A program made the translations under genes and the position numbers. The notes beneath the pieces are model-generated. The model was not told the origin of the DNA. It worked only from the letters and a program-made list of their open reading frames with translations, and did no database searches. Source: Owenia fusiformis (Eukaryota > Annelida > Polychaeta > Sabellida > Oweniidae). From it: a stretch of 64,000 nucleotides of DNA. Location: NCBI GenBank assembly GCA_903813345.2, contig CAIIXF020000010.1, positions 9,600,349-9,664,348 on the forward strand. The letters run 5' to 3'. Shown in pieces: positions 1 through 13,680 of the stretch. The first letter of the stretch is position 1. Each line of letters opens with the position of its first letter.

Positions 1-2287
1 AACCTCCCGGATAGGCCATTAAAACATCTAACATAAGGCAGTGAATTACTACAACTACACATTCAAAATAACGTTGTCATATCAAACCTCTCCAATAAGT
101 GATAACATATTGAATTATAACTTATGATTTCAGCAATATTTTTCATTCATGTATTTTAAGTTGACATTTGGTAAGATTGTGTAACATTACAGTATATTTC
201 CATTATAACACACTTTAACTGTATCATTCCAGATAAGTAGAAGAATCGACACATTTTGCGATCGCCTTATGTTTGAATGAATGAAATAAATCCCCATGCG
301 TCATTATTAATTACTTCATCGATGGGAGGAGGGAATGAGTTGATAGTATAGATTAATGCGATCAACTGCGAGAGTAATGAATGGCACTCTTAGATACAAT
401 GTTAAAATTCGCGACATCGGCCTTAATATGTATTGGTAGGTTGAGTGTATATCACTGATGGAGCATTTCTTTATTTCAAAACAAAATTGTAGTTCTTTTT
501 TTAATAAAACTGTTTTTCAAATTTAAGAGACTAATGTATGAACAACATCCAATGTTCAATAAATCAGTGTACATTTTGGATTGTAAAATATACATTTTGA
601 TCTAGTGAATTGTTTCAATTTAAATAAAAAAAACAATAGACATTTGTTCTTCAAAAATATCTTACTTTTTTTAACCACAAGGTAAATGAAAACCAATGTA
701 TCATCAAATACTACAAATAAGACACTTGTGAATTAAAATCTTTACTGCTTAATAAGATCTCAAGAAAGCGCCGATTTTTATTTTAAAATACAATGATATT
801 AAAGTAGTATTCCTAAAATAATTGCAAATGTCTTAATTCTGTTATTCAAGAATATTAAAAAATTCGTGATATAAGATATAAATCTGATAACATCTGTTGA
901 AAAAACAGAATTAAGGACGATGCTGTCAAAGCGAAACAAAATGATAGGCATTATTAATTAGTTTAAATTTGTGATTGGTTTGCAGCTAATTGAACTCCCA
1001 AAGAAATGGTATTTTCAAGAACAACGACAGACCACGGATACCTCATATTAACCCCGATATAGACCACAATAACTATGTTCGGAAAAGACTAAAAAATCAC
1101 ATTGCGTGCAAATGATCATGTTTTCTCATTCTCATTTTATATGGTTCCCTAAAACAATAGTTAGAAGTACAGTTGCATATTTAAGTAGATTATGCGCTCT
1201 TTACAGCCACCTAACATCACGCTAACGATTGATAAAAAACAATGAACGTGAATTTTTCATGTAATGTCAATGTATATATAAAAGAATTAATCTAGGGTTG
1301 TGTTTAGGCTTTTGTTATTTCATTACAGGTCACGGAAATAAAAACCAAAATCAAAGTTCAATTGGCATAATAATATAGGTGTAACAAGTTAATATGAGTT
1401 CTTAATTTACCTGATCGCGGATAATAAAACTTATGTCATTAACCTGTGTAGTTTTACAATTTTGCAAGATAAAACTTTTAACAACAAAAAAGTTCGAGAT
1501 GTGCGGCTTTTTCAAAGAGGTAGATGTCGGTTCTATTGTCAACGAGACTTTCCGGACGATTATCAATTTGGCTCTACTTGTTTAAACAAGTTTTGGTTAA
1601 TTAATTCAATATTTCCGATCAAAAGACACTCTATTTTAAGGATTATGGTCAATGGGTAATAATAGTGCAATGTTAACCAATGAACCAATGAAAATAAAAA
1701 TATGACCCTGTTCATATTCCATCATTCTATAGAATTTTTTTTGTAGTACTAGTAATTAGTGTTTGTTAATTGATCGATGTAGTAACTATGAAAAGTGATA
1801 AATCAAATATAGGACTCTGTTATTATCCACAGCTTAACAATGACATAGAAAATTTAGCTTACATTCATAATTATTGGAAGATGCATGCTAACAAATTCAT
1901 TCATGGTACCACTTTATAGCATAGCATGAAACGCGCCTTTCTTTCATGTTACAAATATCATATGAATATTTCCATTTGGCACTTATGCTCACATGTTTTT
2001 CAGTTTTATTTGTGCCTCGCCTCACAACCGATGTGATTTTATCGAGGGTACTTATTGAAAAATAGTAATTATATCATCGACAACCTATTGTCAACAGCGA
2101 TAGAGGTTTTAATTACAATGGTGAAAAAAATTAATTATTTTATCATTAAAAAATTCGGGAACGATCAAACAAAACAATTTACAAACAGTTTAAAATGAAC
2201 CATGTACCAAAACGATAGATTTAAATTGGTTATCCATTGAATATCAATTTAAACAAGTAAAATTTCAATCACAAAAAGTATACTTAC
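1..2287 (-). other. NR2F intron 2 (partial), final exon off-window
   Basis: This stretch follows the exon 2 donor of the COUP-TF gene on the minus strand. I looked for the conserved last exon, which completes the ligand-binding domain and starts in phase 1 with an Asp codon in relatives, and did not find it in either strand. The stretch is AT-rich with no coding-like frame or obvious repeat. The final exon must lie left of base 1. Confidence 0.75.
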
Positions 2288-2806
2288 CAGAACTAAATAG
2301 AACAATGGCTTTTAGACAGCTGTATTCGGCTGAGTCCACGTGAAGGGCTTTTAATTTTTCGACTTGCTCTTGGAAAATACGAATATGGTCCATAAAGGCG
2401 ACCACCCTATCTGCTGCCATTGGTGACGCATGTAGCCCGGCGGCTGCTAAAAGAGGGGCTACGTGGAGGGGCATGCTGCACTGGGCTGCATTTAACACAA
2501 AGAGTTCGCTCCAACTAAGTCTCAAAAGACAGACTTGGTCTGTTACTTGTAAGTCAGGAAAGAATGGGATGTTCCTCGCCCATTCCACGGCCGAGAATAA
2601 CAGTCTAGCTGCTAATTCACAGATATTTTCTATACCCATTATGTTGTTAGGCTGCATGCACTGTCCGTATCTAGACATAGGGTATGGCTCGGCCCGGAGA
2701 AGCATGGAAATGAAGCTTGATAAGTAGGTATGGCCATTGAGAGGGTCCCCATTGATTAACCCAGGTAGCCCCGGGTGCTGTGGTGGAATTCGTCCTCTCT
2801 GGACCG
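2288..2806 (-). CDS. NR2F: COUP-TF (NR2F) nuclear receptor, exon 2: hinge and most of ligand-binding domain
   Basis: This exon encodes the hinge and most of the ligand-binding domain of a COUP-TF/Seven-up orphan nuclear receptor, a nuclear transcription factor that usually represses by binding AGGTCA repeats and competing for RXR. The acceptor is TTTTAG at 2808-2807 and the donor GTAAGT at 2287. It enters in phase 1, so the split codon reads Ala in the MRREAVQRGR junction typical of the family. Recognisable blocks follow in order: [91 protein letters not shown] and [12 protein letters not shown]. Leaving in phase 1 fits a following Asp codon, the conserved intron position. Exons 1 and 2 together give 339 codons; the family total is about 410-420, so only the C-terminal helices, including the activation helix, are missing. 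Confidence 0.97.
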
Positions 2807-3984
2807 CTAAAACAAAGGGACATTTTTATTAACAATATCACTTACTTTAAATCATTCTTACATGTTCATCAAAAATATAGAATGTCACATTTATAACTTC
2901 CTTTGAACTCTATCGAAAAGATAGTATTATGATCTGAAGTGTCACAGCATTTAAAGTAAGTTTAATTTTTTTGCGCCAGAGTCTGTAGTACAAGATGTTA
3001 AATATCTGGAATGGTCATTACTATGAGCCTTGCTACAAAATACATTGCTGCTGGGTTTAATCAAGATATTTCCATATTCTAAGCTGAAACTATCAATTTT
3101 ATGATTTGCACTAATCATGGTTCTTGAGTTAATGATTCATAGGGTGACTGAGTCAATAAAATCTCGAGAAATTAATACATAAAGCATACATTTATGCTAC
3201 TTTAAACAAGCTTAGAACAACAAATGGAGTGAAAATAGATAATTCTTCAAAATGTGTTTTCTTTTGATAGATATAATGCGACGTGTAGGACTAACAAATA
3301 TAAAATATAGTTTTTGTCTAACAGAATAGTTTCAAGTCTGCTTATGTCCCAAAATATTTCTTACAAAATTCTGAGTTAATGATTTTCAAATGGTGTGTTA
3401 ACTTTAGTTTTATATCAATTTAAAGCAAATTAGGCTGCACTTTTCTGATAATAAACTTTAATTTTGTTGCCTGCTTCTTTGTTAGTTGCTTGACATGATT
3501 TTATCGTCTGGGCTAACCCGACCCTCTTTATTCGCAATGTATACATATATTTCACACGGCCTATCAACTTGAATAGCTGTTCAACTATTGCAAATATAAC
3601 CCACTCATAAAAAAAACACAGACATAACGTACATATGAATGCATACAAGTGGTATCTAAAAAGCGCCAGGTCAATGAGACTGGCTTATAGGGGATACAAA
3701 GGTTGTGTTTTATCAGTATTCATGAGTCAGTATTTCTAAGTATGGAACAGTAGTAAAGTTTAAAATACGTGAAAGTATTATTAAGATATCTTATGTTAGA
3801 TGTTATAACAGAATGCGTTAAGAAATGATGACCTGGAGTAAACTGCAATGAGTGAAATTATGACTAAATATGAACAAAAAATATATTTAAAATGGCGGTT
3901 TGATTTTTAAACCCCTTCAAAATATAATGCTAACAATGAGCTCTGATAAGGTATATTATTAAAATATGAAGAATGAAATGTTAC
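2807..3984 (-). other. NR2F intron 1
   Basis: This 1,178-base AT-rich intron lies between the DNA-binding and ligand-binding exons, with GTAACA at the donor and TTTTAG at the acceptor. The short open frames in it (for example 3430-3648 minus) show no coding character. No repeat is recognised. Confidence 0.9.
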
Positions 3985-4483
3985 CTTCGCGTCTCATCCC
4001 TGCTTTGAGACATTTCTTTAGCCTGCAGTATTGACATTGATTGCGATGATGTTGGTCGATGGGACAGTTTCTGTTACCCCTACATGTATATGTCAGGTTC
4101 CGTCGAACGGAACGCTTGAAGAAACTCTTACATCCTTCACATGTAAATTGACCATAGTGCTTGCCAGAGCTTTTGTCACCACATACAACGCATTCTATAT
4201 TTTGATTTTGTTTATTTTCTGTCGGTGTGCCTGGATTGTTGTTATTGTTGTTGACGGGCGTGTTGTTGTTAACGGGTGTTTCTGTTGGACTTGTAGGTGT
4301 AGGTGTCGTCTGACTTGGAGGCTGGTGTTGTACAACTTGGTGGTTGATTGTGGTCACAACTGGCGGCTGGCTCACGGCCGGTGTGATCACGTCTATCTCA
4401 GGCTGGGGCCATGATGGCACAATCGTCTGTGGCACTGGTATAGGCAGCGGTTGAATAGGGGGGCTTGCTGTCATCGCCATCAT
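3985..4483 (-). CDS. NR2F: COUP-TF (NR2F) nuclear receptor, exon 1: N-terminus and DNA-binding domain
   Basis: First coding exon of a COUP-TF/Seven-up orphan receptor. Residues 1-95 are a disordered Pro/Gln/Thr-rich N-terminus with runs of Asn near residues 72-83. The two-zinc-finger DNA-binding domain begins at [16 protein letters not shown]. Finger 1 cysteines are at about 98, 101, 115 and 118, with the P-box CEGCKS that specifies AGGTCA half-sites. Finger 2 cysteines are at about 134, 140, 150 and 153 ([20 protein letters not shown]). One mild oddity is RGNRNC where most relatives have RANRNC. The exon ends after MRRE in phase 1 at a GTAACA donor. The start is the first of three close Met codons (4483); a slightly later Met is possible and would not affect the domain. 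The gene name rests on near-identity to the conserved family core; the exact paralogue number cannot be assigned. Confidence 0.97.
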
Positions 4484-5100
4484 GAAGAACCTTAATGCTA
4501 GCGAATCTCGCTTGCCGAAATATTTCCAAGTTCTTTCAGTTCGTTTTTTGGAAAACGTGTATCCACTTCAATCGCTCAGTGTCATGTGCAAGGGTAAGTC
4601 TAGCCTGTTCTCAACCACAGTTTATCAGCACCCACTGTGTTAATGATGCAGCGTAATCCGTAGTAACCGCGATACCCTGACGTTATGGCCTCGTGTACCT
4701 CACATGGGTTGTTTTATACAACTTCGCTAAAACTTACAAACGAGTCACTGCACTGCAAATTGTGTGCGGAGTAATTCACTATGCAGCCCAATCTGAAGTG
4801 TGCCTACCGAGGAGCACTCTATGTGTTTTGAACTTCGACTGTAAAGTTGGAACTGTCACGTTACCATGGTTACCTCTTCCATATTTGGGAGGACAAGTCA
4901 GCAAGGTTGTAACCAGTCATTACGGAGTGACAGCTTGAAACTAGTAGCCCTGTACGTCTACACACGGGCCAAGCCAGTTAGCTCTCACTCTCGCTTCTCA
5001 TTGGCTGAAGCTAACATTTATAACCAGCCTTCTTGTCAATATTACTACGCCGTATATCTACTTGCGGACATGTGCTTGTAGAAGCCAATAGGCAGCGCTA
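4484..5100 (-). promoter_or_regulatory. Probable 5'UTR and promoter of NR2F
   Basis: The stretch just upstream of the NR2F start is less AT-rich than its surroundings. A good CCAAT box in the context AGCCAATGAGA lies on the minus strand at 5000-5004, and a second CCAAT on the plus strand at 5085-5089. I see no clear TATA box. Extent and start site are inferred from position only. The open frames here on the plus strand (4693-5081) are not convincing genes. Confidence 0.45.
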
Positions 5101-6841
5101 TCCTCACTCAAAGTGATCACTGTGAAGACAGAAAAAAACTGTTCATTTTACACTTCTGATGTTTCTTTTCGAGTGTGTCTTTATAACTACATTACAACCT
5201 GACTGGTAAGTGAGAGTGTAAACAGATCACTGTCAAATGGTCACTGCTACCGTGATAACGTACATAAGCATCTTGACCCTAACTTGACATATAACAGGGG
5301 ATGAGTAGCCCACTACCAAACCAAAATTCCCAAAGTTACATCCAATTGTTATTTTTTCTGTGAGAAAATTTCTGGTTGCCTGTTTACAGAATTTAATTTC
5401 TGCTTCAATTGAGAAGTAATAATGGGCATATAATACAAAAGAATGGACATTCCCCTCCTTCCCCTACTTAAAACGATGCTCTTTAATTAAACATTAAGAA
5501 ATAATTAGTTCACGTTGAAGAAATTCAAAAGAGTGATAAATGAACCAAGTTAGAATCATGGGACCCTTTCACCACATCGTCCCATGCCTCATGACCCTTG
5601 TATGGTCAATTATATAAGCTCTCCCTGGACTCAACAAGAGGTTACCCCATGTTATAAAGCGATGAATAACGTGCTGTAATGAACAATTTGTGGCTGTTAT
5701 GGCACACGACATTATATAATAGGTGATCATTACTGTTTATATACGCGGTAATACTGTAAACCATACAGCACACCATGTGGTCGATTCACCGCATTGGTTG
5801 TAAACCAGCAATGGGAAACATACCAATAATGAATATAAAAAAGTTTTGTTGGGAGTCAAGTTTTACAACTAATTTCATATTCAGTGACTTTGATATAATT
5901 TTTATCTATTGGAAAATGAGATATCCGAGATTAAATTATTGAATGCTGCACATTATTTGATACTACTCCCCTCTATTGTTCTCAAAGCATGATTTCATGC
6001 TGTATTTTTTCTTTATTAATCCAAGTTTTTCTAAACTTTGTATGGGATTACTTTAGCATCGCCAGAAAAGTCAAATTTGCATGATGGATCACTTTCTATG
6101 TATGTTTCAAAATTATAATCTATATCGTTCTAGCTGTCAAATTAATTCAATGCACATTCCATGAACCTCATAATGTTAATCTTTCTCAGTGTTTGTCCAC
6201 ACAGTCTAATGTTGACCTGTGTGCTTTTTATAAAATCTGAATGAAATTCAGACCCTCTTCGGCGCTGTGTGTTTTTATGCTGTTGACTTTCAGCTTAAAT
6301 TGTAAAAACTAACATTATTTATTTACATCTGGAGTGATAAGGGTCAAATGTTTCGTGTTGTATGTATGGAGAGTCGGATAACCATATAAAGTCTGACCCG
6401 CGAGACCCTATAGTAGATTTAGAAAAAGAACACAATTCGCTGTAGTAACTCGTGTGCCAACTTTGCCCTACTGTGTCAGAAAGGCCAAAGATCTGGCGCA
6501 TAAACCACTTAGTTCAACCCAGCGTTCACTTTTCATTAAGTATTTGACATATGTACTCTACCCTTATATTAAAGAACCTACGTAGCAATGATTCATAACT
6601 ATACTGTAAATAAATGTAAATACGATTCTAAAAATGGAACAATTAGGAAAACAAAGAACGAACAATTTCTCCATAATATATGCTCTTACAAAAGGGGAAA
6701 CGTAATCAAAATCCCGTAAAAATAATGCAGGCTCAATTTACATAACATGTCACTACTGAAATATATTAACTGTAAAATCAATGTCAATCACATACCCAAA
6801 TACAGATGTTATCAACAATAAACCGCCACCATGCAAGATAT

Positions 6842-7055
6842 GAACCATAGAACGTCACCATAGAAGTATCAACCTTAGACCGTCACCATAGAAGTATCAA
6901 TTATAGACTATCATGTATCTGTATCAGACCTTTACCACAAGACGTACCAACCATAGACCGTCACTGCAGAAGGTATCGTGCAGCAGGTATCATGACAAAA
7001 ATGTATCAACCAAAGACTGCCACCCTTGAAGGGATCAACCAAAGAACATCACCCT
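6842..7055. repeat. Degenerate 28-bp tandem repeat
   Basis: About seven to eight degraded copies of a unit close to AACCATAGACCGTCACCATA followed by GAAGTATC. The first two copies (from 6843 and 6871) are almost identical; later copies drift and vary in length. It is an old minisatellite with no evident function. Confidence 0.7.
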
Positions 7056-8874
7056 AGGCGAGTCACAACTACAGACTGAAGGTAAACAGGGCAGTGACAC
7101 ATATGTTGCATGAACGAAAACAGTAGCCACTCCTACGATAGTCATTGGACGATGTTGACGGATAACTGAATATAAAGTCTCGAACCCTGTAGGATAACTA
7201 ATCAACATGCAAATGGAAATCAATTCGTATATACTATAATACTTTTTGATAGCGACACAAAATTAAAACAATAGGTAGATGGAATTCATTGCAATAAAGT
7301 TCATTGACTGTACAGCTGATGTTATAATGTCTAGTGCTTCTGTTCAATAATGTTCCTTAAACTATACCCGGGAATCAACCAACCATGTCACAGCAATTAT
7401 AACTTGGGAAGAAAATGCTCTGCACTTCTCCATTGCTCTGCATCGGATGAAAATAGGGAAAGACACCAAAGCAAAAGTGAGAAAGATTACCTAATTAAAG
7501 ACTTGCTCCCCTGACTCCTATTATGACCCTTTAACTCAATAAATTAATTTTCCATGGACTAAATTAAGTTTTTCTTGACATTAATTTCTTATGGTAAAAT
7601 ATGGTGGGAGAGTGTACGCAATGTGTTTCATTCCAGATATTAGTACAATCTGACATTCAGCTAACCTACGTTTTATGTAAAGAGAATCTAACACTTGAGT
7701 CTTTGATTCCAGCTATTCAAACGAAACATTCTTCTAAGTACTGAATTGCAGCAACTATAATGTATAAGATCATTTACCCAATGAGGCAAATCAACAGGCC
7801 TATATCCTAACAATAACATTTGTATTGATAGCTAATTGGGGATTTCCTTACAAGTTCTACGTCTACGATCAACACATTGAGTGACTTAGAAAAAATAAAA
7901 GCGTTGTATACCAACACCTTAAAAATGAAAATTGCAACATTTTGCAGTTGACACAAAAAAGCGTACATCAATTATTAGCATAAAAATACTTTAAAATTAT
8001 ATCATCATAATCATTAAATAAAAGATTACCACAAAAATAATGGTATCTTCTAAATTAGGTTCATAGAAGTCTTAGAATCAATATATGGACGGTTGCAATT
8101 GGGTGGTCGTACTGTTAGCCATACTACGGACGGTTCGGGACAAGACCCAATGTTAATTTATAGTTGTCAAACATGGCATTACATCACGATTGACTATCAA
8201 GTACCACTTTTCACTAATCTATCACAGACGTTTAGCAACCTTATGACCCCGGATCATTTACCACTCCAACCAGTTAGCATGGTCAATCGCAGGGGACGTG
8301 ATACAGCACACAAACACGTGACAGCGTCCAACCAATCGCATACTATCAATTGAGAAGAGAGTTTGAAATCATTGGATTGTTCATACACTTCTAGTTGGTA
8401 TATTAGCGGTATGTCTACACAGCGGTTGTAATTGAATCTGATATATAACTTTCAATCCCCAATACATAAACAAACTTTTGGACCTTTCGAAAAGCAAATA
8501 TTGACATTGATTAGTTGATCTTGTAGCTTTTAACAGGGGTCAACGGAATTAATTTATATTATTTGAACAACATGAACTACATGAAAAGGTCGTCGTTATT
8601 TGCTTTTTTATAAAATGTGGTAAGTGATGGCAGATCTGAACAATGAATAAATAATGAATATAGTTACAGTACCCAAATAGCATAGTGGCTATGAAATAAA
8701 AGTGGCAATATTGTACTCACGGTTTGAATTACTACCCATGGACAACCTCAAATTCTTCTAAAAACACAATATTGCTGAAGCTTGAAATGATTATTTCTCA
8801 CAATGCTAAGCAAACATATTTACAGAAGATGTCATCGGATTTCTAGATATGTCACAAAGTTTGTCAACAGTTTA

Positions 8875-8922
8875 AGGTCAGATAAAGGTCCTGACCTCAA
8901 TGACCGAACTAGTAAGAGGTCA
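8875..8922. promoter_or_regulatory. Cluster of five AGGTCA-type nuclear-receptor half-sites
   Basis: Within 48 bases there are AGGTCA (8875), AGGTCC (8886), TGACCT (8892), TGACCG (8901) and AGGTCA (8917). The first pair is a direct repeat with 5-base spacing, the second and third abut as an inverted pair, and the third and fourth form a 3-base-spaced direct repeat on the other strand. COUP-TFs bind AGGTCA repeats of varied spacing, so autoregulation of the NR2F gene about 4.4 kb away is conceivable. Binding is inferred from motif only. Confidence 0.45.
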
Positions 8923-9571
8923 GATAGATCTGGTTTACTTATCGCTATTAGAATAATCATATGATATATTTGACTAGTTATTAATTCGACGTGGTGGTGA
9001 CTGAAATACGAGCATAAGAAGAAAAGAATTTAAGTTTAACTTAATAAATAATCGTATTAGAATTTTACTACTTTCATATTGCAAATGTATCATTTAAAAT
9101 TGAAAATTAATTAGAAAATAATACAAATTGTATATCAATATATGACTCTCATTAAAGCAATGGACCATTTGGGTAATTCTACCATTCCAATGGAGAGACA
9201 CAGAAAACTGTTTAATACGATATTGGCCATTAGAATAAATTAGCACATAATTTATGAGCAATATCAATCGTCATAGACTCTGGTGCTGTCAACACTGTCA
9301 GCAACAAGTGACAAGCCTGGCCCTTCATCATGACGATCAACATCTATGAAGTCCATAATGTCATATATTTCAAGACTTATGTTATGACCTCTACGTGTGC
9401 GATTAATTATTCAAGAAAACTTACAATATAAAAATGTTATTGTATTAGTAATAAATCGTGTTTTAAACATATTTAATTTTTTTAGTCAAAATACCATTTA
9501 TTGATAATGGGATGCTTAAATATTTTGAAAAAAGGAAATAAAATAGCATCTTCAAGACAAGACTTGAAGCA

Positions 9572-9606
9572 TGACCTCAATGACCAATTTAGTATCGGGG
9601 TCAGAG
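9572..9606. promoter_or_regulatory. Second related half-site cluster (DR3-type)
   Basis: TGACCT, a 3-base spacer and TGACCA, then GGGTCA, match the order and spacing of the right half of the cluster at 8891-8925. The similarity extends through the non-motif bases (TGACCTCAATGACC shared, then a similar 20-base stretch). It looks like a duplicated or repeated element rather than two chance sites. Confidence 0.4.
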
Positions 9607-12600
9607 TATGCAGGTAGAGACGCAAACTACACACCCCTATTGTTATCCTATTGTAAAAAGTTTGACACCCCATATATTATGTCTAAAAGTTAGCGGTTGC
9701 GTTCTGCCTCGTAGAACCTTCCCACGTTCCAAAACGCTATGTCTACTGGACGCAGAGGGCAAAGGGTCAGAACATTGTATAAATGTACCGTTGCCTTTTC
9801 TTTGCTTAATTTCGGAAAGGAAAATGAAGAAAAATATGGCTAGAGTTTTGATATTAAGTAGGTATTACTTTCCCACGGTGACCGATGAGTCTTTCACAAT
9901 AACTTCTCTGAAAGCTTAAGGTAACATTTCATTCTTTATGATCAATTCAAAAGGTACTCTTTAGTTTTAGAATTAGTTTGTTAAAGGGGGATTTAAAAGT
10001 AATACTTGATTCATTGAATGAGATGTGCAAAGCGATGAATTGTAAACACAATGGAATTTGGAAAATAGAAATCAACCAAAACTGATAAAAAAGCTTTTTT
10101 AATTCATGAATTCAATATAAAACATATTGTATACATTTTATTAAACAAAGTATGAATAAGTATTAAAATCACAAACGCCATATAAATAACTATTGTGAAT
10201 GTGATAGTTCAGACACATTATATGCCATAATCGTATGCCATTTGTAAAAGGCGAATAATGTAGCAACAATATATTGTGCAAGTGCCTTTGATCGTCGGCA
10301 AACATTGGGCGTGTCTAGGGTGGGTAGTTGCATAATGCAAACAATGTACATGCGCCTACTATTGACAAACAGCACTTCACTGTAATGATTATACCCATTT
10401 CAATTGTAAACTAATGGTCTTTATTATCACAGACTGGGGAATGGGACAATATCAATTATTGCAAACAATGCAGTTTAAATTATTCAGATTGTATAATGAT
10501 GATGAATTGCTGGTATAAGTAACTGTTAAAGTGATGAGACACGATATGAATATTACAACTACCTGTGGCACACGGCAAACACCCTTCCAAGGATCCCCTG
10601 AGATGCTATAGCATCACCAGAATAAAATAGGTTGGATGACTCTAATTAAATACTTAGAATCCAATTATAATTTTCTGGCTATCAATGTTGATTACCCTTG
10701 GGCGGTATACCCGTCTGTTCTCAGTTGGGATTTATTTTGGTCAACTAAGTTATTCTTGATGGAGGGGTTTTGAGGGATATATTTCTTTAAAACACAGTGT
10801 TGAAGGCCATTTACATTGAAAGTGCAATGGGTGACATTCGACGTTGACGTTTACCAGTTATAAACGTCCGTCATTCTGCTGGTAACAAGTCGTCTTGCAC
10901 GTTATGTGATCAGTTATGTTATGTGTTTACTTGGTACACCTTTGATATATTGCATTCTAAAAATCCACCATGTGGTTACAGATCTCAATGCCAATGGGAT
11001 TCGTAAGATGGAAAGCATATGTAAACGCCCCGGGGTGGTACAATGAGTGGTTTTCATGACTACTTCATGGATAGAATGACCACCGATACACCAATTATAA
11101 GCCATGCCTAATTAAGCGTTATATCACCCACCACAATGAAGGATATCCTAAATGCATTATCACAGATGGTCAATGGCAGAAGCATAAAGTTCCCTTTGTA
11201 GATCTTTGTAATTTGCTACCTGGAGTGTTTAACTAACCAACAATAGCTGGTCATTCTAACCAAACAAACCCTCGTCCTAACAAAATGATACCATACTTTA
11301 TAAGCCATAAGAATAACAATTGCTATTTGCTATATTAGATTTACATGTAATCTTTGTAATTAAATTGTATTAGTTCCGATGTGATTTTATAGTTTTATTT
11401 TCAGAAATAACGACAGCATATTGCCCCACCAGTCCATAGTAGCCCAGACAGTCTATATCTGGCTATCCCATCTCAAATTAACAATCCATGGCTGAGTTAT
11501 AGTTTGTCATCAATAAACGCTCGCCAGGTCTGCGCACATTATAACACTGTCTGTCAGATGACTTAAAAATCGTTTTGACTTTCGGATTGTTTACATTTTG
11601 GAAGAGTGCTTGTTTGGTCTCCTCAAAGTATATAAGACCAACGATGCGATGTTCATACTCATTGTTTGGGTTGTCACGGTGCTCCAAGCACGACATAGGT
11701 CTTAACGTTTTGAATGACAAACCACAGTATTAGAAGCATTCCAAAATATTGCATATTCACGATTTAAAGGTGCAACAATTAGTGAAGAATGGCCATTCAA
11801 AGATCATGGACCAGTGTCAAAATATATCTAATTTTGGATATTTCATCAAGACTATCATATATTTTTATCATATCCAAAGAAACCTCCTGGATGAACATTA
11901 TTTCAGCTAATATTCCTCTTGAAACGTGGTGGATCTTAAAAATCTATAAGTGGGACTCCCTTTATAGAAGCTTTGAACTGAATTTACATTTTTAATGCTG
12001 AAATTGATAGTTTATCAACACATTTTAAGAAAATAGGTATGTCAAAGAAGATGTTAGGCCAAATTATAATAGCTCAGAAAAAGTAAACATTTTCAAATTT
12101 TCTCTCTACAAGCCTTATTGCCCCTTTAAAGAGGGAAATAACACGTAAAACATCTCCTTTGTGTTTATAAAAAAAACTAGAAAATGTTACTCTACAAGAC
12201 AATACCGCTATACCCAAGAAATGCCAGTCTACCGGTCAATAATGTGGTCAAACACATCCCGTTGTAACACAAAAACACCTGAATTTTGACCACATTTTAA
12301 AACTAGCAAATTATCAAAACATTGCATTGCAGACAGTCTACTGATTTCTACCAACCTTGCCCCGAGAAGAAAAGCATGTCGTTACATAAAAAGTCACTAT
12401 GACCTAGGATAACACAAAAGGTCTGGCCCTAAGGTGCCTAATACTAAATACTAAAAATATCAAATATCAATAAAGTCAACATGAGCAAGTTGAGGTATAT
12501 AGATCTATACATTTTCAATAGATTTCCTCCATCAACTTATCCAGATCCGATGTCTAGTGTTTGAACTGAGCATGAAACATGGGAATGGAAGTTTCACCCG

Positions 12601-13494
12601 AGGGTCAGGGAGCTACACAATTTAGATTGCCCTTAAAACCAGTAAGAAGTGTCAATGACATATTTTTAACACAATCAATAGCATATTAGAAATCAATATC
12701 TAAAAGTTCCAACTCTAAAATATGGCACTCATAAATATACCATAGAAAAGGATGTAGAATATGGTGAAAGAGAACATGAGGCTACAATAATGTGCAAGAG
12801 ACATTATGACACTGACAACTGACATAAGATTCCACTCTCCTTTATATTTTACGTAGCCTACAGCAAAAACACCTTACAATATACATTATAGTCGAAATTA
12901 TTCTGATAAAAGGCTTAAACTCAACTTCGATGTTTCAACATTTACCTCTAATTTCATAAATCGAAACAATGGAATATGCGGAAAGACTTGGGAAGACTTT
13001 CTATACATCTGATGTATGACGTATATTTATCAAAAGCACAAAGTTGTTATTAAGGTTTATTCCTTTAAAGTTGTGGCTAACATTACTGGAATAACTGATA
13101 TTTAAACTAGGAGCTTCATTTCAAGAGACTTAACAGTTTAACTGATCAGGTACTATAGAAGTGTAGATTGTATTCTTTCAACTGATCAACCACAAGAATG
13201 AGATGAATTGTTCCAAAGTATGGGAAAAATAGTTGGTTATCAATTGAAATGAAGACTTAAAATTTGACCTTGAACTCGTGATCCTAATTCATCCAGTGTA
13301 GTATACTCAATAATCATCTTTACATTGTATAATAATCATATTTTCAGGATCTAACACGCAACAGTTCGGTGAACGTCGAACCTTTCGGTACTTTTGTTCT
13401 CCATATGGTCTACTATTTTGATCAGGTAGCTTAAATTATTATTCTAGCCGTGCTTATTTGTTTTGTGGAGCGACTTGGTCTTCATAGACTACGA

Positions 13495-13680
13495 TACCAA
13501 TTGTTGGTGTCTCCGATAAGGGAGGCACCGACATTGGTACCACCCTAACGAGGCGGCACCCTTACCTGATGCCGCGCAACAACTGCGGCATCTTAACCTG
13601 GCGTCGCTTAATGCTGAACTTAAATTGGTTCATTAAAGGTGGGGCGTTGCCAAAAGTACCGCACTACATCGTGTCAAAGG
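13495..13680. other. GC-rich island with consecutive hairpins, unidentified
   Basis: This block stands out from AT-rich surroundings. Bases 13506-13514 pair with 13521-13529 (9-bp stem with one G-U type pair), and 13568-13575 pair perfectly with 13585-13592 (GATGCCGC / GCGGCATC). A direct repeat of about 23 bases is also visible (GCGGCACCCTTACCTG near 13553 and GCGGCATCTTAACCTG near 13585). On the plus strand bases 13520-13633 are open for 38 codons (peptide includes DAAQQLRHLNLASLNAEL) between two stops. It could be a structured RNA, a decayed repeat or a fragment of coding sequence. I cannot tell which, and I found no tRNA box pair. Confidence 0.4.

Noticed and set aside
4031-4414. 127-codon plus-strand frame
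   Set aside because: It is the antisense of NR2F exon 1; the minus strand has the conserved zinc fingers.
8093-8353. 86-codon plus-strand frame in the NR2F upstream region
   Set aside because: No recognisable motif, no splice or promoter context, and length expected by chance.
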